From Zanthoxylum bungeanum (taxonomy: Eukaryota > Streptophyta > Magnoliopsida > Sapindales > Rutaceae): DNA of 64,000 bases. Below the pieces are notes generated by a model that was not told the origin of the DNA, ran no database searches, and saw nothing but the letters and a program-made list of their open reading frames with translations. How positions within the stretch are numbered: position 1 is the stretch's first letter; every line of letters begins with the position of its first letter. Below are positions 22,337-33,996 of the stretch, piece by piece. The stretch is taken from NCBI GenBank assembly GCA_019454045.1, contig SKCR01032776.1, forward strand, positions 186,001 through 250,000, given 5' to 3'. The position numbers and the translations under genes are program-made.

Positions 22337-23443
22337 CTACACTATCTCCTTGATGAGATGATATTTCCTCTCTATATGCTTTCCCCTCTTGTGGCTTTTT
22401 GGTTCTTTGGAGTTTTCCACTGCACCACTATTATCGCAATAAAGTGTGAACGGTCTATCCATATCTAGAACAACTTTCAGATCTTTACGGAGGCATACTG
22501 CTTCCTTAGCTGCTTCACAAGCTCCTACATATTCAGCCTCCATGGTGGAGTCAGCAATGCAAGATTGCTTTATACTCCGCCATATTATAGCCCCACCACC
22601 TAGGGTAAACACTGATCTAGATGTTGATTTCCTATAATCGACATCTGTATGAAAATCAGAGTCTGTATAGCCCCTTAGGATCATATCCTCACCGGAATAC
22701 ACAAGCATATAATCTCTCGTTCTCTTAAGATTCTTGAGAATGTGTTTCACAGCCACCTAGTGATCCAATCCTGGGTTCGACTGAAACCTACTGACTAGTC
22801 CCACTACAAAACAAATGTCTGGTTTCGTGCACAACAAAGCATACATGAGACTACCAAGTGCTGAGGCATATGAGATATGTCTCATTTCCTCAACATCTTG
22901 AGGTGTCTTAGGAGACTGTTCCTTTGACAAATGAATTCCATGTCGATAAAGCATATTGCCTTTCTTGGAATTCTGCATCCCAAATTGCACAAGGATCTTG
23001 TCGATATAGGATGCATGAGACATATCTAACAGTCATTTCTTGCGATCCCGAAGTATCTGAATCCCAAGAACATAACTGGCCTCTCCCAAATCCTTCATTT
23101 GGAATTGGTTAGCTAGCCAGGTTTTCACGTCTGATAATATCCTTACATCATTCCCAATGAGTAAAATATCATCGATGTATAAAACAAGAAAAACCATATT
23201 CCCGTCAATGACGCGCTTGTATACACAAGGCTCATCAACATTGTGCTCAAAATTATAAGACTTGATTGTGGTATCAAATCTTATATTCCAAGATCGAGAT
23301 GCTTGCTTAAGTCCATAAATGGACCTTTGTAGCTTGCAAACTTTTTGCTCTTGACCTTGGCCTATGAACCCTTTTGGTTGTACTATATAGATACTCTCAT
23401 CAAGATTGCCATTCAAGAATGCAGTTTTGATGTCCATTTTCCA
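22337..23443 (-). pseudogene. pol: Copia-2 reverse transcriptase and RNase H, 5'-truncated
   Basis: A single frame of about 1.1 kb with only two in-frame stops (near 23025 and 22757). RT blocks are MDIKTAFLNGNLDESIYI, YGLKQASRSWNIRFD and the catalytic YIDD (LYIDDILLIGND). RNase H blocks are GYTDSDFHTDVDYRKSTS, MEAEYVGACEAAKEAV, TLYCDNSGAV and KHIERKYHLI. Catalytic residues are intact. Everything upstream of KTAFLNG (gag, protease, integrase and half of RT) is missing; the sequence jumps to Athila-2 gag at 23444-23470. The low number of disabling changes suggests a fairly young insertion. Confidence 0.9.
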
Positions 23444-23469
23444 AATTAATGCTGCTTGAGAGTCGTATT
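23444..23469. repeat. 26-bp filler copied from nearby gag
   Basis: AATTAATGCTGCTTGAGAGT and the next six bases at the copia-2/Athila-2 junction recur exactly at 23524-23549 inside Athila-2 gag. Such templated filler is typical of end-joining repair. Confidence 0.8.
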
Positions 23470-24560
23470 GGCCAGTTGTCCCATTTGATTCTCCAGTGCT
23501 TTAGTAGAAGCTGCTTGGTTTTGAATTAATGCTGCTTGAGAGTCGTATTTTGCTTCTAGCTTTTTCAAGTGAGCCATCACTTCTGTTTTTCCTGGTTCTT
23601 TGTTTTGCTGTTGGAATCCTGGTGGTGGATTGTTCATTTGCCCTGAATTGTTGCTCCATGTAAAATTTGGATGATTCTTGCACCATGGGTTGTAGGTGTT
23701 GGAATATGGATTGTTCCATTGTTTGTTGAAATTGCTTACATAGTTCACCATCTTATCATTTGATTGTAAGATTCTGCCTCTGGTGCTCCTCCATATGGTG
23801 AACTTGTGGATCCAATATTACTCTACATGCTTAGAGTTTCCATAAATTTACATAGCTGATCTAGCTTGGCATTCATTGCTGTGTTGGCTCCAACTTCGTA
23901 GATTCCCGATATTCGATGAATCATGCTCCTTTCTGTTGGCCACGAAGAATTATTGTTGGTCATTTCTTCAATTAAGTCTCAGGCTTGATCTTCTCCTTTT
24001 GCCATTAAAGCTCCTCCAACAATAGCATCAATTGTAGTTCTCATCAGTCTGGAAAGTCCATTGTAGAAGGTTTGGACTTGTAGCCATTTGCTATTTCATG
24101 GTGAGGACATTTCCGGAGCAATTACTTCTACCTTTCCCAAGCTTCAAAGAGGGATTCTGAATCATGTTATACAAATGATGTGATGTCATTCCTCATATTT
24201 GTTGTTCTGGCTGTGGGGAAAGTACTTTGCAAGGAATTTGGTGGCAAGAGTGTTCTAATTTGTGATGGAACCTACTGGTAGTGAATGTAGCCAAGCCTTA
24301 GCTCTGTCTTTCAAGGAATATGGGAACACACGCAATCTCATTACTTCTTCAGTCACTCTGTTGTAATTGAATGTGCCACAAACTTCTAGGAAGTTGCTGA
24401 TGTGGGCATTAGGATCTTCAGTTGCATTCCCCCCAAACTAAACTGACTGTTGTATCATATGAATACATGAAATGAAGTCGTCAACCACCGGAATAGTTCT
24501 GTCTCGAATTAGAATTGGTGGTGCAACTTCCAACGGTTCAAGTTCCATATTGATCAGTGC
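23470..24560 (-). pseudogene. gag: Athila-2 gag, truncated
   Basis: Closely related to Athila-1 gag: NPYSNTYNPWCKNHPNFTWS (about 23690), QAASTKALENQMGQLANT (23475-23530), and upstream the capsid homologue at 23990-24440 with several frameshifts. All sequence downstream of the MGQLANT block (protease, pol) is lost at the copia-2 junction. Confidence 0.85.
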
Positions 24561-24761
24561 TTATTGGCATTCTCGCCTTTCCCTTCTCCACTGTCTGATG
24601 GTTCTTTCAATTTCTGGGTCAAGCAATTGGATTTCGAAGCTTCTAGTTCGTCTTATATAGTGTCTGAGAACCTGTAACATAAGAAAAAAATAATAAGTAA
24701 AAAGAAATTAGACACAAGTAAAGGTATCTAACCCCAAAATTAATAATAAAAGATAAATAAG

Positions 24762-24785
24762 TCTCCGGCAACGTCGCCAAAAACT
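24762..24785 (-). other. Athila-2 primer-binding site
   Basis: The minus-strand TTTTTGGCGACGTTGCCGGA next to the LTR end resembles the tRNA-Asp PBS used by Athila elements. Confidence 0.75.
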
Positions 24786-26728
24786 TGATCAGTGAAATCA
24801 CTCACGTAACACAAGTGCACATATCATTCAAGTAGTATAAAATGTATTGATCCCACGAGGACTTAATACCTAGGCTATCAATTTGTGAGTTAGATGTTTA
24901 CAAGTATCTAATAGATTGGTTGTTTGATTGGATGGTGATTTTAAACTAAAGACAAGTAAATAAAACAATACAAATGTAAATTAAAAGAAAATTCAATATT
25001 ATTAAACAATCTAGGGTTGTGAATCCTTCCAATATCTTTTAAAGGTGAAGTGGTTGTCTCAAGTTTGTTCAATATATTGGTTTATTAACCTGGAACATGA
25101 AAATATGCAAAAGCCTCTGTCGATAGTCAGATGCAAACACCCAAATAACCTAATTAATCATATGTATATGTTAAGCAAGTTACCTGAATTCATTAATATT
25201 AAGTTCCAATTGTGGTTACCCCCGCCCGACAGGTATATGTCTATCATATAAGGAAATCTACCTAATGGTCACCATGCCCCGAGGTGAGATCGTGAGCTAT
25301 TGAGTCTAAGGCTGAAACCTAAAATTCCTCGTCAAGTTTATTTTAAATTTACGAGATCTATCTTATTAATGGCCAGTTAACAAGAAGCACTAAGTTTAAG
25401 ACTCAATAAATAAACCTTTATATTACCCAAGTCAAAAAATAACCCCTTATAAACTGGTGATATTTGAATTCATCACAACCCCAGATATGGTATTTAGTTA
25501 CAACACATATCTAGGACTAGTAAAAACATAAATAAAGTAATTGACATAAAGTAAAGCTTGGAAATTAAAAAGGTAAATAAAACAATAAAGAAAATGCTGG
25601 GGGTTAGATGATCCACTTTTATTAGTTATATTCTAGATAACTCCCTTATTATAATATATAAATTTTGCATGACATTACAAACCGACCATATAGGCTGTAT
25701 CCTGATTAATTCAGATTTATGATTAATTCCAACCGACCATAAAGGCGGTATCTAATTTAGTCAGGTTAAAATGAATTTAATTAAGTCCAATCGACCATAA
25801 AGGCGGTATCCCATTAAGTTAGGTTTTAAATAGTTTATAAATTATAATTAAGGGAGATTAATCTAAATATTAGTAATAAAAGCTTTACCCAACACCCTAG
25901 CAGAGATGAGTTATCTCCTCATACAGAAAAGTAAAAATAAAGACTGAAAAGTAAAGTAAATAAAGAACTATTGCGTAAAATAAAAAATTAAAAACAAAAA
26001 GCTGTAAATAAATAAACAAGATACAATCTTCTTCGTATTCTTAAGGAAATCCCCAGAAGAATGTGTCAATTTTACAAATGAAATGGCTTGGTATTTATAG
26101 GTTAAATTTTGCCTTCACCAATTTCTCTACAAATTTCTCCACAAATTTCTCCACTAATTTGTCCACCAAACATGGCATCAAACATGGCATAAACCATGGC
26201 ACCAAATCCTCCACCAAACATGCAAGCATATTCGGTGGATGTTTGGCAATTTTCATTTTTATTTTTTTTTGTTTTGAAAATAACTTTAATAATTACACAT
26301 AACGCACTAATGGATATTTTATCAATTTCGGTCATGTAAACTTCCTAATTTAAAATTATTATGAACGTCAAGGTTGTCGATCTTTGAGTCTTCTTTAATC
26401 TGAAACTTGAATTACCTCAATCCGATATCGGAGTAGAAAGTTATTGCCAACATACGAAAATTACGCAAAATTGAAATTTCCGAAATTGTACTTCGTTAGA
26501 ACGCCATTTCAAGTTTCCAACCTCCATAATCCAAATATCAAGTCCATTTTTTGCCCTTATTTGTTCCACATTTAGTCCTCATTGATTCCATTGAGTCCCA
26601 AAACTTTATTTATCAGCAAAACACACAAAAACACATCAAAACATTCATAAAACTCGAGAAACCATACAAAATATTAGGTTAAAGGGTCGGTAAATAGTGA
26701 TATATTTTCCGCTCTTCAATATCCATCA
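24786..26728 (-). repeat. Athila-2 5' LTR
   Basis: About 1.94 kb. On the minus strand it starts TGATGGATATTGAAGAGCGG, compared with TGATGAGTG in Athila-LOG, and ends ...TTCACTGATCA. It carries three copies of the GATACCGCC...GGTcGG unit (as GACCATAAAGGCGGTATC) at 25680-25830, as do the LTRs at 32072 and 38664. The region 25260-25560 matches 33180-33360, supporting the same family. No gene is seen; the small frame at 26063-26302 is a local TTTCTCCACAAA-type repeat. Confidence 0.8.
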
Positions 26729-27285
26729 CGAAATCCAATTTCGTGTCCATAATCTACCCACCCATAAATTATAACGAACACGGACAAAATTTCTGAATAA
26801 TACAGGTCGAGGTCACTATATACATATAATCCTTCCCTCACATTTATCTAGATTATCCCAGAGATATATATATAAATGTCAAATCTCTATAGGTATAATC
26901 CCGTCGACGATTCTATTAGCAATCTCTTAAAATAACACTTAGAACTGATTTCTACAGTGCACCATCGGTCCATGGATTTAACATATTGCTAATTCCATAT
27001 TGGATACCTATGCTCTGTACATAGAATTGACGGATCCTATCTTGATACACACATGATATCCTGAGGATCAGTCCAAACCCAACGAACATGCAGATGTCTG
27101 ATCTAAATAGATATGTGATGTGACTGCCATCAAAGTGTGGATGATACCTCATATATCCACAGTGGTACCTCAATTTGAAGGATCACTATTCTCACTCAAC
27201 CCGAGAAGATTCTTATTGACGTTGGTGTACCATCTATTAAGAATCTTCAGTGAGTCATTCAGTGTTTATCCGATATAAACACCTA
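26729..27285 (-). repeat. Uncharacterised LTR-like remnant
   Basis: Non-coding. The minus-strand reading (GAGGTACCACTGTGGATATA, ATCAGACATCTGCATGTTCG) has the style of a copia LTR, but no partner copy exists in the window. I cannot fix its ends, and assignment is by general resemblance only. Confidence 0.3.
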
Positions 27286-28782
27286 TGTGTATGCAATGAC
27301 CCAAAATATATTTTTTCGGCTAGCGACACATGGGGTTTCTTTTCCGGGCTAGTACATAATTTTCGGGATCGATTTAGGGACAATGAACAACTACTTAATT
27401 TAAAGCCCAATTTTCCTTTGATTTCTTACATGGCCCGAAAAAAATTAAAAAAGAAAAGAAGAAAGAAGCCCAAGTCCCAAACAAACCAACAAACATAATT
27501 AACTAGATTTTTCTAGAAAATGACTAAGTAAATAACAAAAAGGGAAAATGCTCTCATATCTTGGCCTTTGCCGTGAAATTGAGAGAGAGAGTTTGTTATT
27601 TTCTTTGTCAAAAAATTTGAAGCTTAACAAGGAAAATCCATCCATTTAAACCTAAAAGAAGAAAAAAGAGATCAAGGTACATTGTGAGGGAAAAAAGGAA
27701 GTTGAATTAAGGTAAGGATACTTGACCCAAATTTTAATGTTTTGGATTTTGATAGTTTGGTGATTGTATGGTGTTGTTAACTTGAGGATAATGCACTTGT
27801 GATGGTTTTGTGTGAAAAAGTTGATGTTGGTGAATTTTTGGATGACTTATCCTATTTATAACACTAAAAGAGAATGATAAAATTTTATTGGAGATGAGAT
27901 GGTTGGGAGTGTGATATGATGGTAATTGATATATTGAAGTTGTGGTGTGGAAATGAAATGAGATTTGGGGATAACCAGGAGAAACAAAAATTTGATCCTG
28001 GAAACGAGGGCGCGTCGCGACGCGCCAAGCTCGCGTCATGATGCAAATGAGGCAGAAGCCTGCATATATTTATAGAGGGCGCGTCGCGACGCATATTGGA
28101 CCGACGTCGCGATGAATACCCAAAAACCAGAATTTTTTTCGGAAGTCGCGACGCGTAACTATGGGTCTGAATTTTATTTTACATTTCTTTTAAGGGATAT
28201 AAATGTTCTAATAGAGTAATCCAACTAGGTTAAGGAACTTAATTTGATTTCGAACCGTATTTTATAACTTATGATTCTAACCCAATGTATTCCATATATA
28301 TAATCATCAGGAGCCGCGTTCGCCCCAAGCGACGTGAAGGAAACTTGATCGGACTTCAAATCTGTGAGTGGAGATCTTTATTTTAAATTGATTTACATTA
28401 CTTATCATTGATCAAGATTTGTTTCAAGATTTATTTTTTTTAAAAGCTTTAGGGTGTTAGCCTTAATAAATTATCAGTTATTTTTATGCAAGGTTGATTT
28501 GAAAGCCTTAAGATTTAAAAGCATGAGTTTTATGTTATTTTTCGAGGCATAGGGGAAACACCCAGCTTAGCTCTTACTTATGGAATTGACGGACAGATAT
28601 CGTGTGCACACGTAGTTCAGGGCTAGGGGGATGGCGATACGTAACGCCCCTAGACCCTAGTTTCAGGGTCAAGTAGTAGCATGGATCAGCACTACCGGCT
28701 TTAGTTCAGTGGCATGAGGGACGCCGATACGCAATGCCACAAGACCACTAGCTAGGCGTATGTGGGGACATCGATACGTAAT
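27286..28782 (+). repeat. Probable chromovirus-type LTR remnant with CGCGTCGCGACGCG palindromes
   Basis: Non-coding. It contains four copies or near copies of a GCGTCGCGACGC palindrome (28010-28025, 28079-28092, 28103-28113, 28145-28156) and the run TTCAAATCTGTGAGTGGAGA at 28356-28375. It also has a GGCGATACGTAACGC-type repeat at 28631-28780. These resemble LTRs of Tekay/Del-like gypsy elements. No second copy is present for confirmation. The minus-strand frames at 27734-28094 do not match any family. Confidence 0.4.
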
Positions 28783-30718
28783 TGTTAGGGATATGCCCTA
28801 TACCCAACTTTTGGATGGGCTATATGTACATGTATTTGTAATATTTTCATTAATTAATATATTGGAAATCTTTATTATACGTGTCTTACATAACTTATAT
28901 GAATCATCAAAACTGTAATAAATCCCTTGGAGTAATAAGACGATGGCTTCCATGCCTTATGAGAATTATTACTCTTAAATGTTCATAGTCATAGTTTTGT
29001 GAATAATCTGGGAGTTCACAAAGCGGAGAGACTAGCATGATGATATGATCTGCCCTTAAGTGGGGTAGCCGATCTCATAGGCTACTAGCGTAGATCCGTC
29101 TGCTTGGTGTATCACATGGATGCATGAGTTGCTCGTGTCCATCGAATTGACCACCGAAAGTTTTCATATGGAGTGTTTATCCCATGTGTTTGTGAGAACT
29201 TTCATGTATCGATTATATGACTAGTCGTTAGACTTGAGGTCTTTACAATCTTATGTGTGGATTAAATAACTTTGACATTCTCCTTCCCCAGTTCAAAAGA
29301 ACCGGTCATAATGGCATGATTGGGTCATTTGTTGAAACACATGAAGTTTGTAAAGATACAACAGTCACCACTCTCTCGGATAATATTTTCTTATAAGAGT
29401 AGTATTCCAGTTCGCGGGTTGATATTTGTGATCAGTGCTTGAGACTGTGGGCACAGCGGAAGAATCATGGGAGATTCTCGGGTTAGCACGATTCATGACA
29501 CTATCAACATCATACCTTTGACCATATGGGTAGACACTTTCCGGACCCTAGGTCAATAGGTGGGGATACAGTGAGGCGAGGGACCGTATAATATGTAAAT
29601 CGCATACATAATGTGTATATATATTTTTCCTTCTCATTTGGGGGCCTTGGCATGTTGCTAGATGTCAACCTTGGTCATTGAAATCGAACGACCATCTGAT
29701 TCGAGGATAATTTATGTTCGATTAAATTATCATGATTCATTTCATGTCCAACTTGAGGGGAACCCAAAAGGTCACACACAACAAAGTCGAAATCAATGGT
29801 TAATAGTGCACAATACAAATATAACAACATATATGATTGCTGTAGGAATTGTTCATAAATGGTTCAATGTGTTTAATTATTGAACATATCATTTATGAGT
29901 TTCCAAAGTGGCTTAGGGATTGGTGAATGACGATGGGGGTACTTTGGGAATTGAAATAAAAAAAAATTACTATTCACGTGATTAGTAATGTGAATAATAA
30001 TTTTTTTTATTTGTTTTGAATTCCAATTCGGCCCAAACTCTTATTTGGGTTTTATAATCTTATTAAACCACTAAATTAAGATCCAATGGCTAAGATTAAA
30101 TTAGTTTTTATCCCACATCGGATTCTTAATTAATTTTGTTGTCTTTGGAACACTATATAAACCCAAAGAAATCTTAAAAAAATTTTACACCAAACCCTTT
30201 CATATCTTGGGTTTATATAAGTGAGCAACTCTAAGGTTTAAGAGTAAGCCACTGATTTTGAGGATCCTTAAGTCTAATTGACTAGAGGAACCTCGAGTTA
30301 AAAGTTTTGAGGTATTTGCCTAGGCTAGCACCAAGGGCAAAATACCCGTGCACTCAAGGCATAGTCTTGCCGTTGAGTTTTGGCTTTAGTGTGTGCATCT
30401 TTGGAGGCCACACACTTGGGTGGCTCTTTGGAACGTGGAAGAGCTTGCTGAGTTTGAGCAAAGCTTGTAAATTTGAGGGAGGACTGGAGGAGTCTTCGGT
30501 TCAAGTAAGTCTTTTTCTTTCTTTATTTTAATTAGAGTTCTTATGATAGTTAGCATGTTTATGTTTATGTTCTTTGCATGTTTTATGAGTATTATGCTTA
30601 GAATATATAGTAACATGCCTAGGCTTGTAGAATAATGAAAATAAATGGGTCTTGGGCAAAGGGAAAGCGGCATAATAATTTTTATTTTCCGATGCGCATT
30701 CGCAGCCGCTTCCCAACA
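28783..30718 (+). repeat. Copia-3 5' LTR
   Basis: About 1.94 kb, beginning TGTTAGGGATATGCCCTATA and ending GCCGCTTCCCAACA, directly followed by a tRNA-Met PBS. A TATA-like ACTATATAAACCCA lies at about 30152-30165, with a plausible transcript start downstream. No coding sequence; the 30307-30531 frame looks fortuitous. The 3' LTR is missing because the element is cut at 52346. Confidence 0.85.
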
Positions 30719-30733
30719 GTGGTATCAGCACGC
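30719..30733 (+). other. Copia-3 primer-binding site
   Basis: GTGGTATCAGCACGC after the LTR matches the start of the initiator tRNA-Met PBS (TGGTATCAGAGC) used by most plant copia elements. Confidence 0.85.
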
Positions 30734-32049
30734 AGTTTTTGTTTTGATTATTCCTCTCTAATTTGAACTCGAAATTGGGTGGTTAAAAACTAGTTGGAAA
30801 GCTAACACCCTGAACTTAATTTTACGACCAAGTTTTGCATGATTTGGTTAAGATTTGAATTATGAAATTGCATTTCAAGTTCATGCGTCTGCAGAAAAAT
30901 GTGAGTAGTAAATTTATTTGAATAAAATAAAATGCAATATCATAATTAAATATTAATCAAAGTTATTTAATGCCTAAATAATTCCAACATATTAAAACTC
31001 ATATGCTTGATGATTCTATGTATGATTAGAATTGGCATGATTATTTTAGGGTGCAAGAATCTAGAGACTTTCTAAGAAATAGAGAGTGTAATGCTTATCC
31101 CTTAGCTAAGTAATTATTCTGTGATGAACTTAGATATTTATTACCTTTAAGGCTAATAAATATAAATAATTTGTTTATAATAAAAGACATTATAAAATAT
31201 ACAAGTGGGTTAGGACCAATGGGTTAATAAAAATTTCCAAACTAAAGTTAATTTAACCAAAGGTATTACTAGAGTTAGATAATGATTGATGTCTTCCTTC
31301 ACTCATTACCTTTTTATAGCCAAAAGGAAAAGCTGTGAAGACATCTAGATAATCATTTACTCAAAGCTTACCTTAAAACATATTTAGTGTTGGACTAATT
31401 TGGAGGATCTATTGTTTATTCCTGTCACCAATGCAATAAGAGTCTAAGAGGTAACAGTATTTAAGAGAGTTTTCTCCACCCTCCCTATGGGGAATTTTCA
31501 ATGGAGGAATCCATTTGACAGTTATTCACTTAAACTTGCTAAAATCCTCAATAATAATTTAAGTCTAAAATTTGCCTCCCATTGTAAAGTATAGACCCAA
31601 AGGGCTTAAACCGTATTGGCAGGACTAGGCTTTACCAGACTGACAAATACCAATTTGTCCCTAAATCGTACTATTGACAATGGTTTGACTTTTATGAGTC
31701 ATAAGACGCAACGACCCTTAGGCGTGGTCTTATAACTTAGTTGCAAAGATTGGGTGTCCATAAGGACTAGCATAAGCTATGGCATGTTTGATTGCCCAAC
31801 CCAATGATCAAGGAATTGTGATTTATATCATAAATTGGTTGGGAACCTACCTAATTATAATGTGATCATTGACCACAAGAAATCCATCATATTGGGGTTG
31901 ATGCGATTTGCTTAAAATTTTAAAACAATTGAGTGGGATCAACTTCATAATATTAAAAGCCCATGTTATTATGAAACATTAATGAAAATATATTACTAAT
32001 TTTAACATTTTCTCTTAACAGGTGGGTTAAAATATTTCACAAACATTAA
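30734..32049 (+). other. Copia-3 leader, including a shared module (31269-31525)
   Basis: About 1.3 kb of non-coding sequence before gag. Bases 31269-31525 match the module found at 37304-37553 and, inverted, at 46343-46589 in gypsy-type elements: TGTCTTCCTTCACT, GGAAAAGCTGTGAAG, TTGTTTATTCCTGTCACCAA and CTCCACCCTCCCT. The remaining leader shows no gene. Confidence 0.7.
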
Positions 32050-32071
32050 ATGGCAAACAGAGTATCACTTC
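32050..32071 (+). pseudogene. gag: Copia-3 gag, first seven codons
   Basis: ATG at 32050-32052 opens MANRVSL. The eighth codon is split by the Athila-LOG insertion, and the frame continues at 50509 as RSILDVHKLKGDNYNNWF after the ACTTC target duplication. This join recreates a normal copia gag start and proves the insertion site. Confidence 0.9.
32067..32071. repeat. Target-site duplication ACTTC (left) of Athila-LOG
   Basis: ACTTC here and at 50504-50508 flank the LTRs that start at 32072 and end at 50503. Confidence 0.92.
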
Positions 32072-33859
32072 TGATGAGTGGTAAAACTATCACTATTTCC
32101 CACTCAACTTAATATTTTGTATAGTTTCTTGAGTTTTGTGAATATTTTGATGTGTTTTGTGTTATTTTGTAGATAAATAAAGTTTCAGGACATTCTGGAG
32201 GTGATTTGGAGCAGAACTGTGAAATTTGGCAAAAAGGGTATTTTGGTAATTTTGGGCGTCCCGACACAAAGGGTATTTTTGTAATTTTGGCCATCCCGAC
32301 ACCAAAATAAAGTTTCAGGACATTCTGGAGGTGATTTGGAGCAAAACTGTGAAATTTGGCAAAAAGGGTATTTTGGTAATTTTGGGCGTCCCGACACCGA
32401 GGGTATTTTGGTAATTGCACCGCATGCAACGTGTCAAAAATTCAACGAGCCGTTTTTTTAGCCACCATGCCACGTGTCGAAAATTCAGCGATCCAAAAAA
32501 TAAAATAATAAAAAATTAAAAATCTGAAAAATAATAATAAAAAATTGGATTTTTTTGCCTATAAATTGATTTTGAATTTCTTAGTTTCAATGTACCAAAA
32601 ATCCTCTGAAATACTTATATAAAAGAGAGTTCTTCTTATTTTCTTCTTATATTCAGTTTTATTTACGCTTTGTAGTAGTAATTCTATCCATCCATGAGGG
32701 GGTAACTTCTTTATGCTGAGGTAGTAATAAAGTAATTCTTTTACTTTTGCTATTTAGATTAATCTCCCTTAAAATATAATATATAAATTATTTAAAACCT
32801 GACTTAATAAAGGATACCGCCATTATTGACGGTTGGTTATTCAATTTAATCTGGTTAAACCTGACTTAATGAGGATACCGCCATACTGGACTGTTGGTTT
32901 AATTTTTGTTCCGCCTTTATGGCTAGTTTATTTTAATTTGACTTAATGAGGATACCGCCATACTGGACGGTAGGTTTAAAATATCACAAGGATATATATT
33001 ATATTATGGGAGATATCTAAATAGTAAATAGTAGAAGTTAATTCCTTTTACCTTAGCATTTTATTTATTTTTCCGCATTTACTTTTTAGTAATTTTTATG
33101 TCTTTTTACTTGTCCTAACTATGTATTATAACTAAGTTAGTTTTCTAGGTTGTGATGAAATCTAATATCACCGGTTTATAAGAGGTTATTTTATAATTTG
33201 AGTAATTTAAAGGTTTACTTATTAAGTCTTAAATGCTTCTTGTTGTTTGATCACCAGTAAGATTGATGTGGTAAATCTAAAATGAACTAGACATAGGGAT
33301 TTTAAGTTTTAACCTTTGACTTAATAGCCCACGATCTTCTTTGAGGATAGATAACCCTTTAATAGATTTCCTTACAGGATAGACATATACCTGTTGGACG
33401 GGGGTAGCCATAATTAGAACTTAAACTTAATGAATCCAGATAATTTGGTTGACATAGTTATATGGTTCAATTGGATTAAACTGGGTATTTGTGTCTGACC
33501 ATCGACAGATGATTTCACATAAATTCATGTTCCAGGTTAGTAAACTGATTTATTACACAAACTTAAAATAATCACTTCATCTTTTTAAAGATATTAGAAT
33601 GATTCACAACCCTAGATCTTTGAGTCTTTTATTTTCCTTAGTATTTTCTTTTGTCTTTTTATCTTTTTATTTATTTAGCAAATCTACAAATCAAATCATT
33701 CAAGCAATCAATTCCCTTCTCCCTCAATTAGATATTTGTAAATAAATAGTATCAACAATTAATAACAACAGTAGGAATTAAGTCCTCGTGGGATCGATAT
33801 TTTTATACTACTTGAACGATACGTGCGCTTGCGTTATACGTGTGTGTTTACGCCGGTCA
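32072..33859 (+). repeat. Athila-LOG 5' LTR
   Basis: Starts TGATGAGTGGTAAAAC and ends TTTACGCCGGTCA. It contains a 130-bp tandem duplication (units at 32175 and 32305, with CCCGACACC-type ends) and three copies of GGATACCGCCAT...GGACGGTTGG at 32814-32970. The TATA-like TTATATAAAAGAGAGTTC at 32616-32633 could be the promoter. The two LTR copies confirm the ends. Confidence 0.9.
32612..32640 (+). promoter_or_regulatory. Candidate TATA box of the Athila-LOG LTR
   Basis: CTTATATAAAAGAGAG lies in the middle of the LTR and is conserved at 39241-39256 in the 3' LTR. The position is typical for a U3/R promoter, but no transcript evidence is available. Confidence 0.45.
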
Positions 33860-33865
33860 AGTTTT

Positions 33866-33883
33866 TGGCACCGTTGCCGGAGA
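33866..33883 (+). other. Athila-LOG primer-binding site
   Basis: TGGCACCGTTGCCGGAGA six bases after the LTR end closely matches the tRNA-Asp PBS typical of Athila elements. Confidence 0.85.
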
Positions 33884-33996
33884 CTTATTTTTCTTGAGTT
33901 ATTAATTTTGAAGCTTTCTAATTTACTTATATCTAATTTTCTTTATTATTATCTATACTTTTTATTTCGTTCTTTTGTTTTCAAGTGATTGAAAAA

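Noticed and set aside
27734..28094. Minus-strand ORFs of 101 and 69 residues
   Set aside because: They overlap CpG palindromes and low-complexity LTR-like sequence and match no family I know.
32071..32110. Possible hammerhead ribozyme at the LTR start (CTGATGAG)
   Set aside because: The CTGATGAG core is present but no GAAA box or paired stems follow at the right spacing, and the 3' LTR reads TGTGATGAG. It is a chance match created by the insertion junction.
33866..33883. tRNA gene fragment
   Set aside because: The tRNA-like 3' end sequence is a primer-binding site next to an LTR, not part of a tRNA gene; no cloverleaf is present. The same holds for 30719-30733, 61496-61508 and 46695-46714.
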